From Kordiimonadaceae bacterium (GTDB lineage Bacteria; Pseudomonadota; Alphaproteobacteria; Sphingomonadales; Kordiimonadaceae): DNA of 64,000 nucleotides. The number at the start of each line of letters is the position of its first letter. Position 1 is the stretch's first letter. A program made the translations under genes and the position numbers. Below, one piece after another: positions 23,692 to 32,428 of this stretch. Below the pieces are notes generated by a model, which saw nothing but the letters and a program-made list of their open reading frames with translations, was not told the origin of the DNA and did no database searches. The DNA lies in contig JAEPQB010000002.1 in assembly GCA_017640725.1 (NCBI GenBank), forward strand, positions 822,607 through 886,606, written 5' to 3'.

Positions 23692-26508
23692 ATGTCTGCT
23701 GACAATCAAGATAAACGCGATTACCGCGACACTGTATTTCTGCCGCAAACCGACTTCCCAATGCGGGCTGGCCTGCCAAAGCGGGAACCTGAGTTCCTCG
23801 CCAAATGGCAAAAAGAAGACATCTATAAAACCCTGCGCACAGACAGTGCAGGCAAAGAAAAATTCGTGCTGCATGATGGCCCCCCCTACGCGAACGGCGA
23901 CATCCACTTCGGCCACGCCATGCAGAAAACGCTGAAGGACATCATCGTCAAGTCCCAGCAGATGCAGGGCAAGGACGCACCGTTTGTTCCGGGCTGGGAC
24001 TGCCACGGCCTGCCGATCGAGTGGAAAATCGAAGAAAAATACCGCAAGAAAAAGAAAAACAAGGACGACGTGGACCCTGTTGAATTCCGCCGCGAATGCC
24101 GCGAGTTTGCTGACCACTGGATCGGCGTACAGCGCGAGCAGTTCAAGCGCCTTGGCATCTTTGGTGATTGGGACAACCCCTACACCACCATGAGCTTTGA
24201 CGCTGAAGCCAAAATCGTTGAAGAGCTGTTGAAGTTCGCTGAAGACGGTTCGCTGTATCGCGGCTCAAAGCCTGTGATGTGGTCACCGGTCGAGAAAACC
24301 GCCCTTGCGGAAGCTGAAGTTGAGTATCACGACCATAAAAGCACACAGATTGATGTTGCCTTTGAGGTGGTCAGCACCGACTGCGCGGAACTCAATGGCG
24401 CCCGTGTCGTGATTTGGACCACTACCCCCTGGACCATCCCAGCCAACCGGGCGGTATGTTTTGGCAATGACATCGATTACGTGCGCGTACGGGTGACAGA
24501 GATTGCCGAAGATGGCTTTGCCAAAGTTGGTGATGAAGTGATGGTTGCAGAGGCCTTGCTGGCTGATTTTGCGGCGCGCGCCGGTATCACCGGCCATGAG
24601 ATCGTCTCACGCGTCAAAGGTTCAGCACTGGAGGGCAGCATCCTTGCCCACCCATGGCGCGGCCACGCGGACGCAAACGGCTTTTATGATTTTGATGTGC
24701 CAATGCTGCCGGGTGACCATGTCACAACAGAGGCCGGCACGGGCTTTGTCCATACGGCCCCTGGGCACGGTGACGATGACTATCAGGTTGGCCACGTTCA
24801 GTTTGGCATCCCGGTGCCTTACACTGTGAATGAAGCGGGCTGCTATTATGACGATGTGGCCCTTGTGCCCGGTCGTCATGTTTACAAAGTCGCTGATGAG
24901 GTTTGTGAGCTTTTGGACGGCGTTTCTTCGCTGATGGCCAAAGGCACTCTAACGCACAGCTATCCACATAGCTGGCGCTCCAAAGCACCGCTAATTTTCC
25001 GCAACACGCCGCAGTGGTTCATTTCCATGGAGAAGAACGGCCTGCGCGACAAAGCCATGCAGGCGATCGACGACACCAACTGGTATCCGGCGGTTAGCAA
25101 GAACCGCATCAGCGCGATGGTCGGTGATCGGCCCGACTGGGTTATCTCGCGCCAGCGCGCCTGGGGTGTGCCAATCACCGTGTTTGTGAACAAGAAAACC
25201 GGCGACTATTTGGTCGATGACGACGTTAACAAACGCATTGTTGACGCGGTGCGGGATGGCGGTGCGGACGCGTGGGTTGCAATCCCGGCGCAAGACTTCC
25301 TCGGCAACAAATATGACGCCGAAGACTATGAGCAGATCCACGACATTCTGGACGTTTGGTTCGACAGTGGCTGCACGCATGCATTTGTTCTTGAAGAGCG
25401 CGAAGAACTGACGTGGCCCGCTGACCTTTACATGGAAGGTTCTGACCAGCACCGTGGCTGGTTCCAGTCCAGCTTGCTAGAGGCCTGTGGCACTCGGGGC
25501 CGCGCGCCCTACAAGGATGTCATGACGCATGGCTTTGCGCTCGATGGTGATGGCCGGAAAATGTCCAAGTCGCTTGGCAACACCGTGTCGCCGCAAAAAA
25601 TCGTCGACCAGTATGGTGCCGATATTCTGCGCCTGTGGGTGGCAGCCGTTGACTACAAGGAAGACGTGCGCATCTCTGACGAGATCATCAAAGGCCAGGT
25701 GGACGCATACCGCAAAATCCGCAACACCATGCGCTATATGCTCGGCAACCTGCATGGCTTCACCGAAGAAGAAAAGCTGCCAGTAAGCGAAATGCCAGAG
25801 CTTGACCGGTTCATGCTGCACCGGCTCTCTGAGCTCGATACGTTCCTGCATGAGCGCGCCGCTGAGTATGACTTCAACCCCGTGTTCCGGGAATTGTATC
25901 AATTCTGCATCGTTGAGCTGTCGGCTTTCTACTTCGACATCCGGAAAGATTCGCTTTACTGCGACCGCCCGGATGACATCCGTCGCCGCGCTGTACGCAC
26001 AGTGTTGGACGCTGTGTTCAACCGTCTGGTTCTCTGGTTCGCGCCAATCCTCTCCTTCACGGCAGAGGAAGTTTGGCAGGCCCGGTTCGGCGCGGATGCA
26101 CCAAGCGTACACCGTCAGGTTTGGCCCGAAACACCAGCCGATTGGCGCGATGACGCCCTCGCTGAAAAATGGGCCAAAATCAGGAACGCACGGAGTGTGG
26201 TAACTGCCGCGATTGAAGTGCAACGGCGCGACAAAGTGATTGGCTCCAGCCTGCAGGCATCCGTTGCTGTTACGCTCGCGGACCAAGCCACCATTGATGC
26301 TTTTGACGGTTTGGACGCCGCCGAAATCTTTATCACGTCTGGCGCAACCATTGCCCTTGGCGATGAAGACCAAGCCGTGGTGTCGGTTGCCGAAGGCGAA
26401 AAGTGCGAACGGTGCTGGGTTGTGTCGCACGAAGTAACGGAAAATGGTGACCTCTGTAACCGCTGCTCCGACGCAGTGGTGCGATATGACAGGCTTGTCG
26501 CCTTGTGA
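23692..26508 (+). CDS. ileS: isoleucyl-tRNA synthetase
   Basis: The 938-residue class I synthetase charges tRNA-Ile. It has the HIGH-type motif YANGDIHFGHA near residue 64, the editing domain (about 200-400) with VIWTTTPWTIPANRAV, the WVISRQRAWGVPI and DVWFDSG regions, and the KMSKS motif GRKMSKSLGN near residue 620. A C-terminal zinc finger CERCWVVSHEV and DLCNRCSDAVV carries four Cys. The ATG at 23692 is chosen although 23674 is also in frame. Its stop overlaps the start of lspA (ATGA), and there is no T-box-like leader. Confidence 0.97.
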   Translation: MSADNQDKRDYRDTVFLPQTDFPMRAGLPKREPEFLAKWQKEDIYKTLRTDSAGKEKFVLHDGPPYANGDIHFGHAMQKTLKDIIVKSQQMQGKDAPFVPGWDCHGLPIEWKIEEKYRKKKKNKDDVDPVEFRRECREFADHWIGVQREQFKRLGIFGDWDNPYTTMSFDAEAKIVEELLKFAEDGSLYRGSKPVMWSPVEKTALAEAEVEYHDHKSTQIDVAFEVVSTDCAELNGARVVIWTTTPWTIPANRAVCFGNDIDYVRVRVTEIAEDGFAKVGDEVMVAEALLADFAARAGITGHEIVSRVKGSALEGSILAHPWRGHADANGFYDFDVPMLPGDHVTTEAGTGFVHTAPGHGDDDYQVGHVQFGIPVPYTVNEAGCYYDDVALVPGRHVYKVADEVCELLDGVSSLMAKGTLTHSYPHSWRSKAPLIFRNTPQWFISMEKNGLRDKAMQAIDDTNWYPAVSKNRISAMVGDRPDWVISRQRAWGVPITVFVNKKTGDYLVDDDVNKRIVDAVRDGGADAWVAIPAQDFLGNKYDAEDYEQIHDILDVWFDSGCTHAFVLEEREELTWPADLYMEGSDQHRGWFQSSLLEACGTRGRAPYKDVMTHGFALDGDGRKMSKSLGNTVSPQKIVDQYGADILRLWVAAVDYKEDVRISDEIIKGQVDAYRKIRNTMRYMLGNLHGFTEEEKLPVSEMPELDRFMLHRLSELDTFLHERAAEYDFNPVFRELYQFCIVELSAFYFDIRKDSLYCDRPDDIRRRAVRTVLDAVFNRLVLWFAPILSFTAEEVWQARFGADAPSVHRQVWPETPADWRDDALAEKWAKIRNARSVVTAAIEVQRRDKVIGSSLQASVAVTLADQATIDAFDGLDAAEIFITSGATIALGDEDQAVVSVAEGEKCERCWVVSHEVTENGDLCNRCSDAVVRYDRLVAL

Positions 26509-27059
26509 TGCAAAGCGTGACCGAACAATCCGCCCCCTATTTCAAGCGTGGTCTTGGCTTCATCATCCTGTTGATGGCGCTAGACCAGCTCAGCAAATGG
26601 TGGGTGCTTGAGGTGTTCGATCTGCCGGCAAAAGGGTCTGTCGAAATCCTGCCGTTCTTCAGCCTGACCATGGTTTGGAACACAGGCATTTCGATGGGGC
26701 TTGCGCTGGGTGACGCGCTTGGCCGCTGGGGCATTGTTGTGATGACGGCAGGCATCAGTATTTGGCTAGTTTTCTGGCTCAAACGGTCAACGCGCGCGTT
26801 TGAAGCCAGTGCCCTTGTGCTGATTTTAAGCGGCGCCATCGGCAACCTGATCGACCGATTCGTTCATGGTGCCGTTGTCGATTTCCTGCATTTCTATGCC
26901 TACACCTATAGTTTCTATGTTTTTAACGTCGCCGACAGCGCCATAACCACTGGCGTGATCATGCTTTTGATTGATGGCTTGCGGGATGGGGGCAAAAGCC
27001 CTAAAAAAGCCTCAAACAACGGTCAGGATGAAGCTGGCCGACAAGGAGAGTCTTCATGA
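26505..27059 (+). CDS. lspA: lipoprotein signal peptidase
   Basis: A 184-residue inner-membrane protease that cleaves the signal peptide of diacylglyceryl prolipoproteins. Four helices are seen. The family motifs are MALDQLSKWWV, NTGISMGLA, GAIGNLIDRFVHGAVVDFL and FYVFNVADSAITTGV; the two catalytic Asp residues lie in the latter two. It overlaps ileS by four bases and the downstream lipoprotein gene by four (ATGA both times). Its C-terminal tail is Gly/Lys/Asn-rich. Operon context with a lipoprotein substrate is notable. Confidence 0.95.
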   Translation: MMQSVTEQSAPYFKRGLGFIILLMALDQLSKWWVLEVFDLPAKGSVEILPFFSLTMVWNTGISMGLALGDALGRWGIVVMTAGISIWLVFWLKRSTRAFEASALVLILSGAIGNLIDRFVHGAVVDFLHFYAYTYSFYVFNVADSAITTGVIMLLIDGLRDGGKSPKKASNNGQDEAGRQGESS

Positions 27060-27493
27060 ATTTCAGACATCTGTCTGTTGCAGTTGTTTCGAGCCTGGTG
27101 CTTGTAGCGTGTGGTAGTGGGAAAAACTCACCCGACGAGTTTGCGGTTGTTGACCGCCCGCCCCTGGTTATCCCTCCCGAGGCAGAGCTGACGCCCCCTC
27201 GCCCTGGTGAGCCAAAGGCACAGACCATGGACCCGGGCCGCCGCGCTTTTGAGGCTTTGTTCCCGGGCAAGGAATACAAACCTTCGCCGCCCAAAAGCCG
27301 TAGCGAAGAAGGTTTGTTGTCTTTGATCGGTCGCGCCGACCCTGACGTACGATCCAACGTGGGTCAGAAAGATATCGACGTGGTGAAAAAGACCATCATT
27401 CTTGCGGACCTGCTTGATATGGAAGAGCGCACGCTGCGCCCTGATAATGTGCAGGTTGTGCGCATTTCAACCGGGGACGATGGCAGTAACTAG
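27056..27493 (+). CDS. DUF3035 family lipoprotein
   Basis: This 145-residue protein starts with a lipoprotein signal (VSSLVLVACGSGKN; Cys near residue 19). The mature part opens with SPDEFAVVDRPPLVIPPEAEL, the start found in DUF3035 proteins, then a Pro-rich and charged region. It is probably anchored in the outer membrane and periplasmic. The function is unknown, although the gene is nearly always after lspA in Alphaproteobacteria. It overlaps lspA by four bases, and a strong terminator follows. Confidence 0.9.
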   Translation: MNFRHLSVAVVSSLVLVACGSGKNSPDEFAVVDRPPLVIPPEAELTPPRPGEPKAQTMDPGRRAFEALFPGKEYKPSPPKSRSEEGLLSLIGRADPDVRSNVGQKDIDVVKKTIILADLLDMEERTLRPDNVQVVRISTGDDGSN

Positions 27494-27511
27494 TTGCGTA
27501 AAGTCTTTGAC

Positions 27512-27541
27512 AAAAAAAGCGCCCCGTGGGGCGCTTTTTTT
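27512..27541. terminator. strong bidirectional intrinsic terminator
   Basis: AGCGCCCC / GGGGCGCT flanked by seven A and seven T bases. It separates the ileS-lspA operon from the convergent SRPBCC gene and serves both. Confidence 0.95.
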
Positions 27542-27547
27542 GTTGGG

Positions 27548-28102
27548 TTACAGGCCACTAAGTTTCGCGCGGTACGCATCCTCCAGCGGCATGTGCGTTG
27601 ACCAGAAGGCTCTCGGTTTTTTGCCTTCGAGAATATCGATCATGATCGCAACATGGGCATGCCAGCCTGCCGCCACGCCGTAACGCATTTCTTCGTCAAA
27701 GAGCTTGCGGTGGGTTAGCGTCAGCTTCACCTTGTCACCCACCTCCTCAAGCTCAAACGTCACATCAGTTTCCTCGCCTTCGCCCTCGGGCCATGTGTAA
27801 GACAGGAGCCTTGGTGGATCGACTGCCAGAATGCGCGCTTCCATTGTCATGACCGATCCGCATGTATCCTTGTATTTTTCAGGGATGACTTCCTCTTCTT
27901 CCGTCAGGTTTCGGTGATCGAAAATCAGCTCCACCTTGCCGCCAACCTGCAGATCCATATCCCCGGCGGCAATCCAGGTTTTCCTGAGCTCTGATTCAGT
28001 CAAATATGCCCAGACTTTTTCGATCGGGCCCGGCAGCAATCGCTCTAATACAATGGTGGCCGGCGCCACCAGTTTCCCCATCTGGTCATTCGTCATTTGC
28101 AT
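27548..28102 (-). CDS. SRPBCC/AHSA1-family protein
   Basis: This 184-residue protein has a START-like fold of the Aha1 type: IVLERLLPGPIEKVWAYLTE at the N-terminal strand and helix, then a beta region (GSVMTMEARILAVDPPRLL, VTFELEEVGDKVKLTLTHR) and the C-terminal helix with GWHAHVAIMIDILEG. The fold binds hydrophobic ligands; no catalytic role is known. Its start overlaps the end of the ArsR gene by 17 bases, a common pairing in which both are co-regulated. Confidence 0.88.
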   Translation of the reverse strand: MQMTNDQMGKLVAPATIVLERLLPGPIEKVWAYLTESELRKTWIAAGDMDLQVGGKVELIFDHRNLTEEEEVIPEKYKDTCGSVMTMEARILAVDPPRLLSYTWPEGEGEETDVTFELEEVGDKVKLTLTHRKLFDEEMRYGVAAGWHAHVAIMIDILEGKKPRAFWSTHMPLEDAYRAKLSGL

Positions 28103-28472
28103 GGTCTATTCCTCTCTTGTCGTTTGCCGGCGTTGGCAAATCTGTCTCGTCTGCTAGAAGCGCCGCCTCAAGCGCATCCAGCCTCGCGTTCCAAAATCTC
28201 TCGTAGGTTTGCAGCCAGTCGCGCGCCGCTTTCAGCGTGCCGGGCGTTAACCGGCAGGTGTGCACCCGGCCAATCACCTCGCGGTCAATCAACCCGGCGG
28301 CTTCCAGCTTTTTCACATGCTTGGATGCAGCCGCCAGCGACATGGCGTAAGGTTCCGCCAAATCGCTGATGGTGCTGGGCCCTGACTGCAGGGCGGCGAG
28401 CATGCCACGGCGTGTCGGGTCCGACAGGGCGTGGAAAACAGTGTCTAACTGATCTGATGTATATTCAACCAT
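28086..28472 (-). CDS. ArsR-family transcriptional regulator
   Basis: A 128-residue winged-helix repressor: LDTVFHALSDPTRRGMLAAL, then the recognition helix region MSLAAASKHVKKLEAAGLI and the wing REVIGRVHTCRLT. No metal-binding CxC motif is seen, so it likely belongs to the non-metal ArsR/SRPBCC class. Two dyads in the upstream region (28461-28484 and 28500-28523), one covering the start codon, suggest autoregulation. It overlaps the SRPBCC gene. Confidence 0.9.
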   Translation of the reverse strand: MVEYTSDQLDTVFHALSDPTRRGMLAALQSGPSTISDLAEPYAMSLAAASKHVKKLEAAGLIDREVIGRVHTCRLTPGTLKAARDWLQTYERFWNARLDALEAALLADETDLPTPANDKRGIDHANDE

Positions 28473-28523
28473 ATGGTTAAATATAAGAAGATTTTTCTAA
28501 TTGTCAACCAAAAGGTTGAATAT
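28461..28523. promoter_or_regulatory. two ArsR-type operator dyads
   Basis: Site 1 (28461-28484) reads CAACC-ATAT-GGTTA in its core with ATATT/AAATAT flanks and overlaps the arsR start codon. Site 2 (28500-28523) reads TCAACC-AAAA-GGTTGA with a similar right flank. Centres are 39 bp apart. The match between the two and their place support a homodimeric repressor, presumably the ArsR protein. Confidence 0.7.
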
Positions 28524-28571
28524 AGTGAAGTGACCCAACTTATGCCGAGCGCTTGTACTTCAAATTGTAAT

Positions 28572-28588
28572 TTTAACAGTTTGTTAAA
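28572..28588. promoter_or_regulatory. palindrome upstream of the subtilase gene
   Basis: TTTAACA-GTT-TGTTAAA (17 bp) lies about 50 bp upstream of the subtilase start. It may be an operator. No regulator is suggested by context. Confidence 0.4.
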
Positions 28589-28635
28589 TTGGCCGTGACA
28601 GGGTCCACCAGTGGCAGCAATTTGGGGTGGGCTTT

Positions 28636-31485
28636 ATGCCAGATGAAAACGGCAACCTGACTGTTAGTGACGTTGATTTCGAGGCGGAAAACTTTGTCAT
28701 TCCTGTTGGTGATTTTGCAGGCCTGGTGCTGCCATTCAATGATCCACTTTTGCGGCTCCAAAGTTTCATCACGGGCTTTTCTGTCGACCAAACCACTGAA
28801 ATTCTTACGCCAACCTTGCACATAAATGTTCTGCCAGTTTGGCTAGAGTACACAGGCTCAGGTGTGACCGTCAGAGCTTTTTCGTCATTTCAAGGTGGTC
28901 ATCCAGATTTGTCAGACAACAATTTTCAGCCAAATGGCGAGCCCAGTGGTCATGGCACAGGAGCAGCAGGGGTGGTTGCCGCCATTGCGAACAATAATGT
29001 GGGGGGCGTGGGTGTTGCTTATGGTTCCTATTTTTTCCACTCCCCTACAGATCCAACGGGCACCAGCGATGTCGTTCAGAGTTCCAACGGAGGAGCTTCT
29101 GTGCCTAGAATTTCTCTCAACACAGGCATTGGCTTTGATGCGCAGTTGTCAGCGGAAATTGGCAGGGATGGTGCCGGAACTATCTGGGTTAATAGCGCAG
29201 GAAACGGAGGCACTTCGGATGTTTCAACAGAAGTCTTTTCCACGTCAAGCACGTTCGAAGTTTTGTTGGTTGCACAAGGTAGCGCGATTACCGGGCAAGC
29301 TATCGGCAGCACTTTCGGCTCTGCCATTCATGTGACCGGACTGACCGGTCATTCTCAATCAAGAGAAAGTATTTTGACCACGGATTTGCAGGGCGAGGAT
29401 GGCGTTGTTAGTGCTGATGACGCACCACTCTTTTTTGGAGATATGGTCGAACAAGGCGTCAGTCTCTCAGTTCTAGGCTTGGACACCGGTGATTACCAGT
29501 TGTTTAGCGGCACTTCCGCAGCCTCGCCAGTAGTTACTGGTTCAGTCGCATTGGTTCTTGAGGCTTCCGAGAACAATGTTTTTGGTTCAGAGCTAGGGTG
29601 GCGCGATGTACAAGAACTTCTGGCTATCAGTGCGCGCCATATGGGCAGTGACCTAGTTTCTGGTGGCGAAAATCCATTTGTGCCATTTGACGCAAGTTTC
29701 TTTCCAGGCAATCTGGAACACCGCCCCTGGACTATCAACGGGGCAGGCAACATCAATGGTGGCGGCTTTCATTTCAGTGTCGATTATGGCTTTGGCTATG
29801 TTGATGTGAAGGGGGCTGTGCGCCTTGCTGAAACCTGGAACCTGACGCGCCACAGCCACAATTTGGTAACCCAAACCGAAACGGTCGTGGATGATGCTGA
29901 GGGCCTGACATTCAGCTATGGCAACCCGCTGACATTTGAAATCACAGCGCCCGCCGATGCCCTTGACCTGGATGTACTTGAGCTGGTGCCTGTGTTCACT
30001 CACGAAGCCTACCGGGAGATTCAGATCAGTGTTGTTTCGCCCTCTGGTACAGTGTCCTATCTGTTTGACACCCCCGGCCTTTCCAACAGCGAAGACCTCA
30101 TACAGGGCTGGATTGAACAGTTTGGCGAAGATGCCTTTGGCGGCACATTTGAAAACCGAACGATCCTGTCGCGCCAATTCTGGGGTGAAGAAAGCACAGG
30201 CACCTGGACCATTGTCATTGAAGACATGGTCGATAATGGCAACGAGGGCACACTCACCTCGCTCGATATCATCTGGAAAGGCGACTTGGCGAGCGACGAC
30301 GACACCTATTATTTCACCGATGACTGGGCCCTGATGAATGAGGCCAATGGTGGCATTCCAACCATCGATGACGAAGAGGGCGCCAACCACCTGAACCTGG
30401 CGGCGATCTCCGGCGACGTTCGGCTCGAGCTGGTTGCAGGCAGCACCTCTTTTATTGACGGTGATGATGCTTTTACGCTCAGTAGTGAGACCGCCATTGT
30501 GCTCGCTATCACCGGGGACGGGGATGATACACTTGTTGGCACTGACAGCGCAGAAACCCTCATTGGCATGCGCGGCGATGACCTGCTGCGGGGTTTTGAT
30601 GGTGCTGACCAAATGCTGGGGGGGCGCGGCGACGACACCCTATGGGCGGGTGCCGGCGACAGGGGCGATGATTATGGGGTCGGCGGCACGGGCGATGACA
30701 TCATCGCCGGCGGCGCGGGTAATGACCTGCTGGTTGGTGGTGAGGCAGACGCACGCGGCCTGACGGGCATGGACATGGACCGTGTTGAAGGCTCCGACAC
30801 CATCTTTGGGGGCGCTGGCAATGACACCATATTGGGCGCAAGTTGGCAGGACATCAACCAGAACAACCGATACGACGACGGGGAAGCAATCCTTGTCGGG
30901 AAGCAAGCCAATGCGCTCTATGGCGGTGCTGGCAACGACTATATTGAGGGTGGCGCCGGATCGGATTCGCTCGGGGGCGGCACCGGCGGTGATACTATTC
31001 TCGGCAGAAGCGGCAACGACACGATTTGGGGCGGCGCTGGTGACGGTGCGGACACCATCAATGGCGGAGGCGGCAATGACCTGGTATTTGGCGGCGCTGG
31101 CAATGATCTCCTTCGAGGCACTTCTGGTCAGGATGAGCTGTTTGGCGGCGCCGGTGCGGATCAGCTGGATGGCGGACGGGACGCTGACCACCTCTATGGT
31201 GGCACCGGTGATGATACGCTCGTGGGCGGCAGCGGCGCGGACACATTTTACTTTGCCGGCAACCACGGCACGGACGTGATCACCGACTTTGATCCTGAGG
31301 AGGACACGCTGTTTCTTGTGAATACGGTCACGGACTTCACTGACCTTGCCTCGGTTCAGGCCGCCGCAAGTGAGACAGAAATTGATGGTGAAGCTGGCTT
31401 GTTGATCGACACTGGCAGTGGCAACAACGTATTTTTAGTGGGCGTCACTGCAGAAGAGCTACTCTCTTCCCCGGTCCAGTTTTGA
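28636..31485 (+). CDS. secreted subtilisin-like (S8) protein with P-domain and RTX repeats; catalytic Asp not found
   Basis: A 949-residue protein without signal peptide, consistent with type I secretion. The peptidase domain (about 60-395) has His106 in SGHGTGAAGVVAAI, the oxyanion Asn near 190 in NSAGNGG, and Ser294 in FSGTSAASPVVTG. The strand that should carry the Asp (usually FDEGVQ or similar before HPDL) reads VTVRAFSSFQGGHPDL, with no Asp. The domain may be inactive, or the Asp may be supplied elsewhere. A proprotein-convertase P-domain follows (FWGEESTGTWTIVIED near 520). From about 620 to 880 come many Gly-Asp RTX nonapeptides that bind Ca2+. No secretion genes are near. The start may also be a GTG at 28627. 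Confidence 0.85.
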   Translation: MPDENGNLTVSDVDFEAENFVIPVGDFAGLVLPFNDPLLRLQSFITGFSVDQTTEILTPTLHINVLPVWLEYTGSGVTVRAFSSFQGGHPDLSDNNFQPNGEPSGHGTGAAGVVAAIANNNVGGVGVAYGSYFFHSPTDPTGTSDVVQSSNGGASVPRISLNTGIGFDAQLSAEIGRDGAGTIWVNSAGNGGTSDVSTEVFSTSSTFEVLLVAQGSAITGQAIGSTFGSAIHVTGLTGHSQSRESILTTDLQGEDGVVSADDAPLFFGDMVEQGVSLSVLGLDTGDYQLFSGTSAASPVVTGSVALVLEASENNVFGSELGWRDVQELLAISARHMGSDLVSGGENPFVPFDASFFPGNLEHRPWTINGAGNINGGGFHFSVDYGFGYVDVKGAVRLAETWNLTRHSHNLVTQTETVVDDAEGLTFSYGNPLTFEITAPADALDLDVLELVPVFTHEAYREIQISVVSPSGTVSYLFDTPGLSNSEDLIQGWIEQFGEDAFGGTFENRTILSRQFWGEESTGTWTIVIEDMVDNGNEGTLTSLDIIWKGDLASDDDTYYFTDDWALMNEANGGIPTIDDEEGANHLNLAAISGDVRLELVAGSTSFIDGDDAFTLSSETAIVLAITGDGDDTLVGTDSAETLIGMRGDDLLRGFDGADQMLGGRGDDTLWAGAGDRGDDYGVGGTGDDIIAGGAGNDLLVGGEADARGLTGMDMDRVEGSDTIFGGAGNDTILGASWQDINQNNRYDDGEAILVGKQANALYGGAGNDYIEGGAGSDSLGGGTGGDTILGRSGNDTIWGGAGDGADTINGGGGNDLVFGGAGNDLLRGTSGQDELFGGAGADQLDGGRDADHLYGGTGDDTLVGGSGADTFYFAGNHGTDVITDFDPEEDTLFLVNTVTDFTDLASVQAAASETEIDGEAGLLIDTGSGNNVFLVGVTAEELLSSPVQF

Positions 31486-31590
31486 CAGCCACTGGCATTC
31501 TTGTTCAATTGAACTATCTCTCATTTTCCAAGGAAACAAAACTGATAAGTGGGCAGCGTCGTATGAAGCCCCAACAATGGGAGAGAAACC

Positions 31591-32379
31591 ATGAACCATC
31601 AGCCTCTTAAAGGCCCTTCTGGCATGAGCATTGTACGCGAAGCGCTTGTTGGTGTTGACCTGCTTGGTCTGCCGCGCGCCCTTTTTGACGCCAGCCGCAC
31701 GCAAACTGTGGCGGGGCAAACAAAGGCCCATGTGATGGTTTTGCCGGGTTTTGGCGCCAATGATGTTTCCACCGCCCCGCTGCGGTATTTTCTTTCCAAA
31801 CAAGGCTTCCAGGTGGAAGGCTGGGGCCTGGGTATCAACACAGGTGGCAGGGGCCTTGCCAAAGACCTGAGCGAGCTTTCTGACCGCTGGGACGTGGACC
31901 GGGACCGCCCGAACTCCGGCGAAGTTGAAGTACCAGCCCTATGCGACCAGATGACGGACCGCGTGCTTGCCCGCTCAAAGGAAATCGGCGCGCCCATCGC
32001 CCTTGTGGGCTGGAGCCTTGGCGGCTACATCGCCCGCGAAGTGGCGCGCGACCTGCCAGAGCATGTTTCAACCGTCATCACGCTCGGCTCCCCCATCTCG
32101 GGCGGACCAAAATACACCACCGTTGCACCCCTCTTCCGCGCGCGCGGCCTTGATGTGGACTGGATCGAGGAAGAGATTGAAAAGCGCAAAGCGCGCCCGA
32201 TCACACAGCCCGTTTCGGTCATCTACAGCAAGCGTGACGGTGTTGTCGGCTGGCAGGCATCGCTTGACCATACCAGCCCGCGCGCGATGCACCATGAAGT
32301 GAATTGCTCGCACATGGGCCTCGGCCTGAATGCCAAGGTTTGGAACATTGTGCTGAAGGCGCTCGAAGAGCACGCATAA
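31591..32379 (+). CDS. alpha/beta hydrolase
   Basis: This 262-residue protein has the fold opening VMVLPGFGANDVSTAPLRYF, the nucleophile elbow LVGWSLGGYIAREVA (Ser), an Asp in YSKRDGVVGW and a His in NCSHMGLG, giving a full triad. There is no signal peptide. The C-terminal part is like lipases and PGAP1-type esterases. The substrate is unknown. It is followed by mutL 49 bases later with the same direction; co-transcription is possible. Confidence 0.88.
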   Translation: MNHQPLKGPSGMSIVREALVGVDLLGLPRALFDASRTQTVAGQTKAHVMVLPGFGANDVSTAPLRYFLSKQGFQVEGWGLGINTGGRGLAKDLSELSDRWDVDRDRPNSGEVEVPALCDQMTDRVLARSKEIGAPIALVGWSLGGYIAREVARDLPEHVSTVITLGSPISGGPKYTTVAPLFRARGLDVDWIEEEIEKRKARPITQPVSVIYSKRDGVVGWQASLDHTSPRAMHHEVNCSHMGLGLNAKVWNIVLKALEEHA

Positions 32380-32428
32380 AAGCCAAGCACGTCTTCCATC
32401 TTTTTGTTCGGCCTGATATTGTCGCCCG

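Noticed and set aside
25477..26430. A 317-codon open frame on the minus strand across ileS
   Set aside because: It lies fully antisense to clear ileS motifs, and its protein is rich in His, Arg and Val without any family pattern; it is a shadow of GC-rich codon use.
29653..30612. A 319-codon minus frame over the subtilase gene
   Set aside because: Antisense to P-domain and RTX coding sequence; no ribosome site and no recognisable motif.
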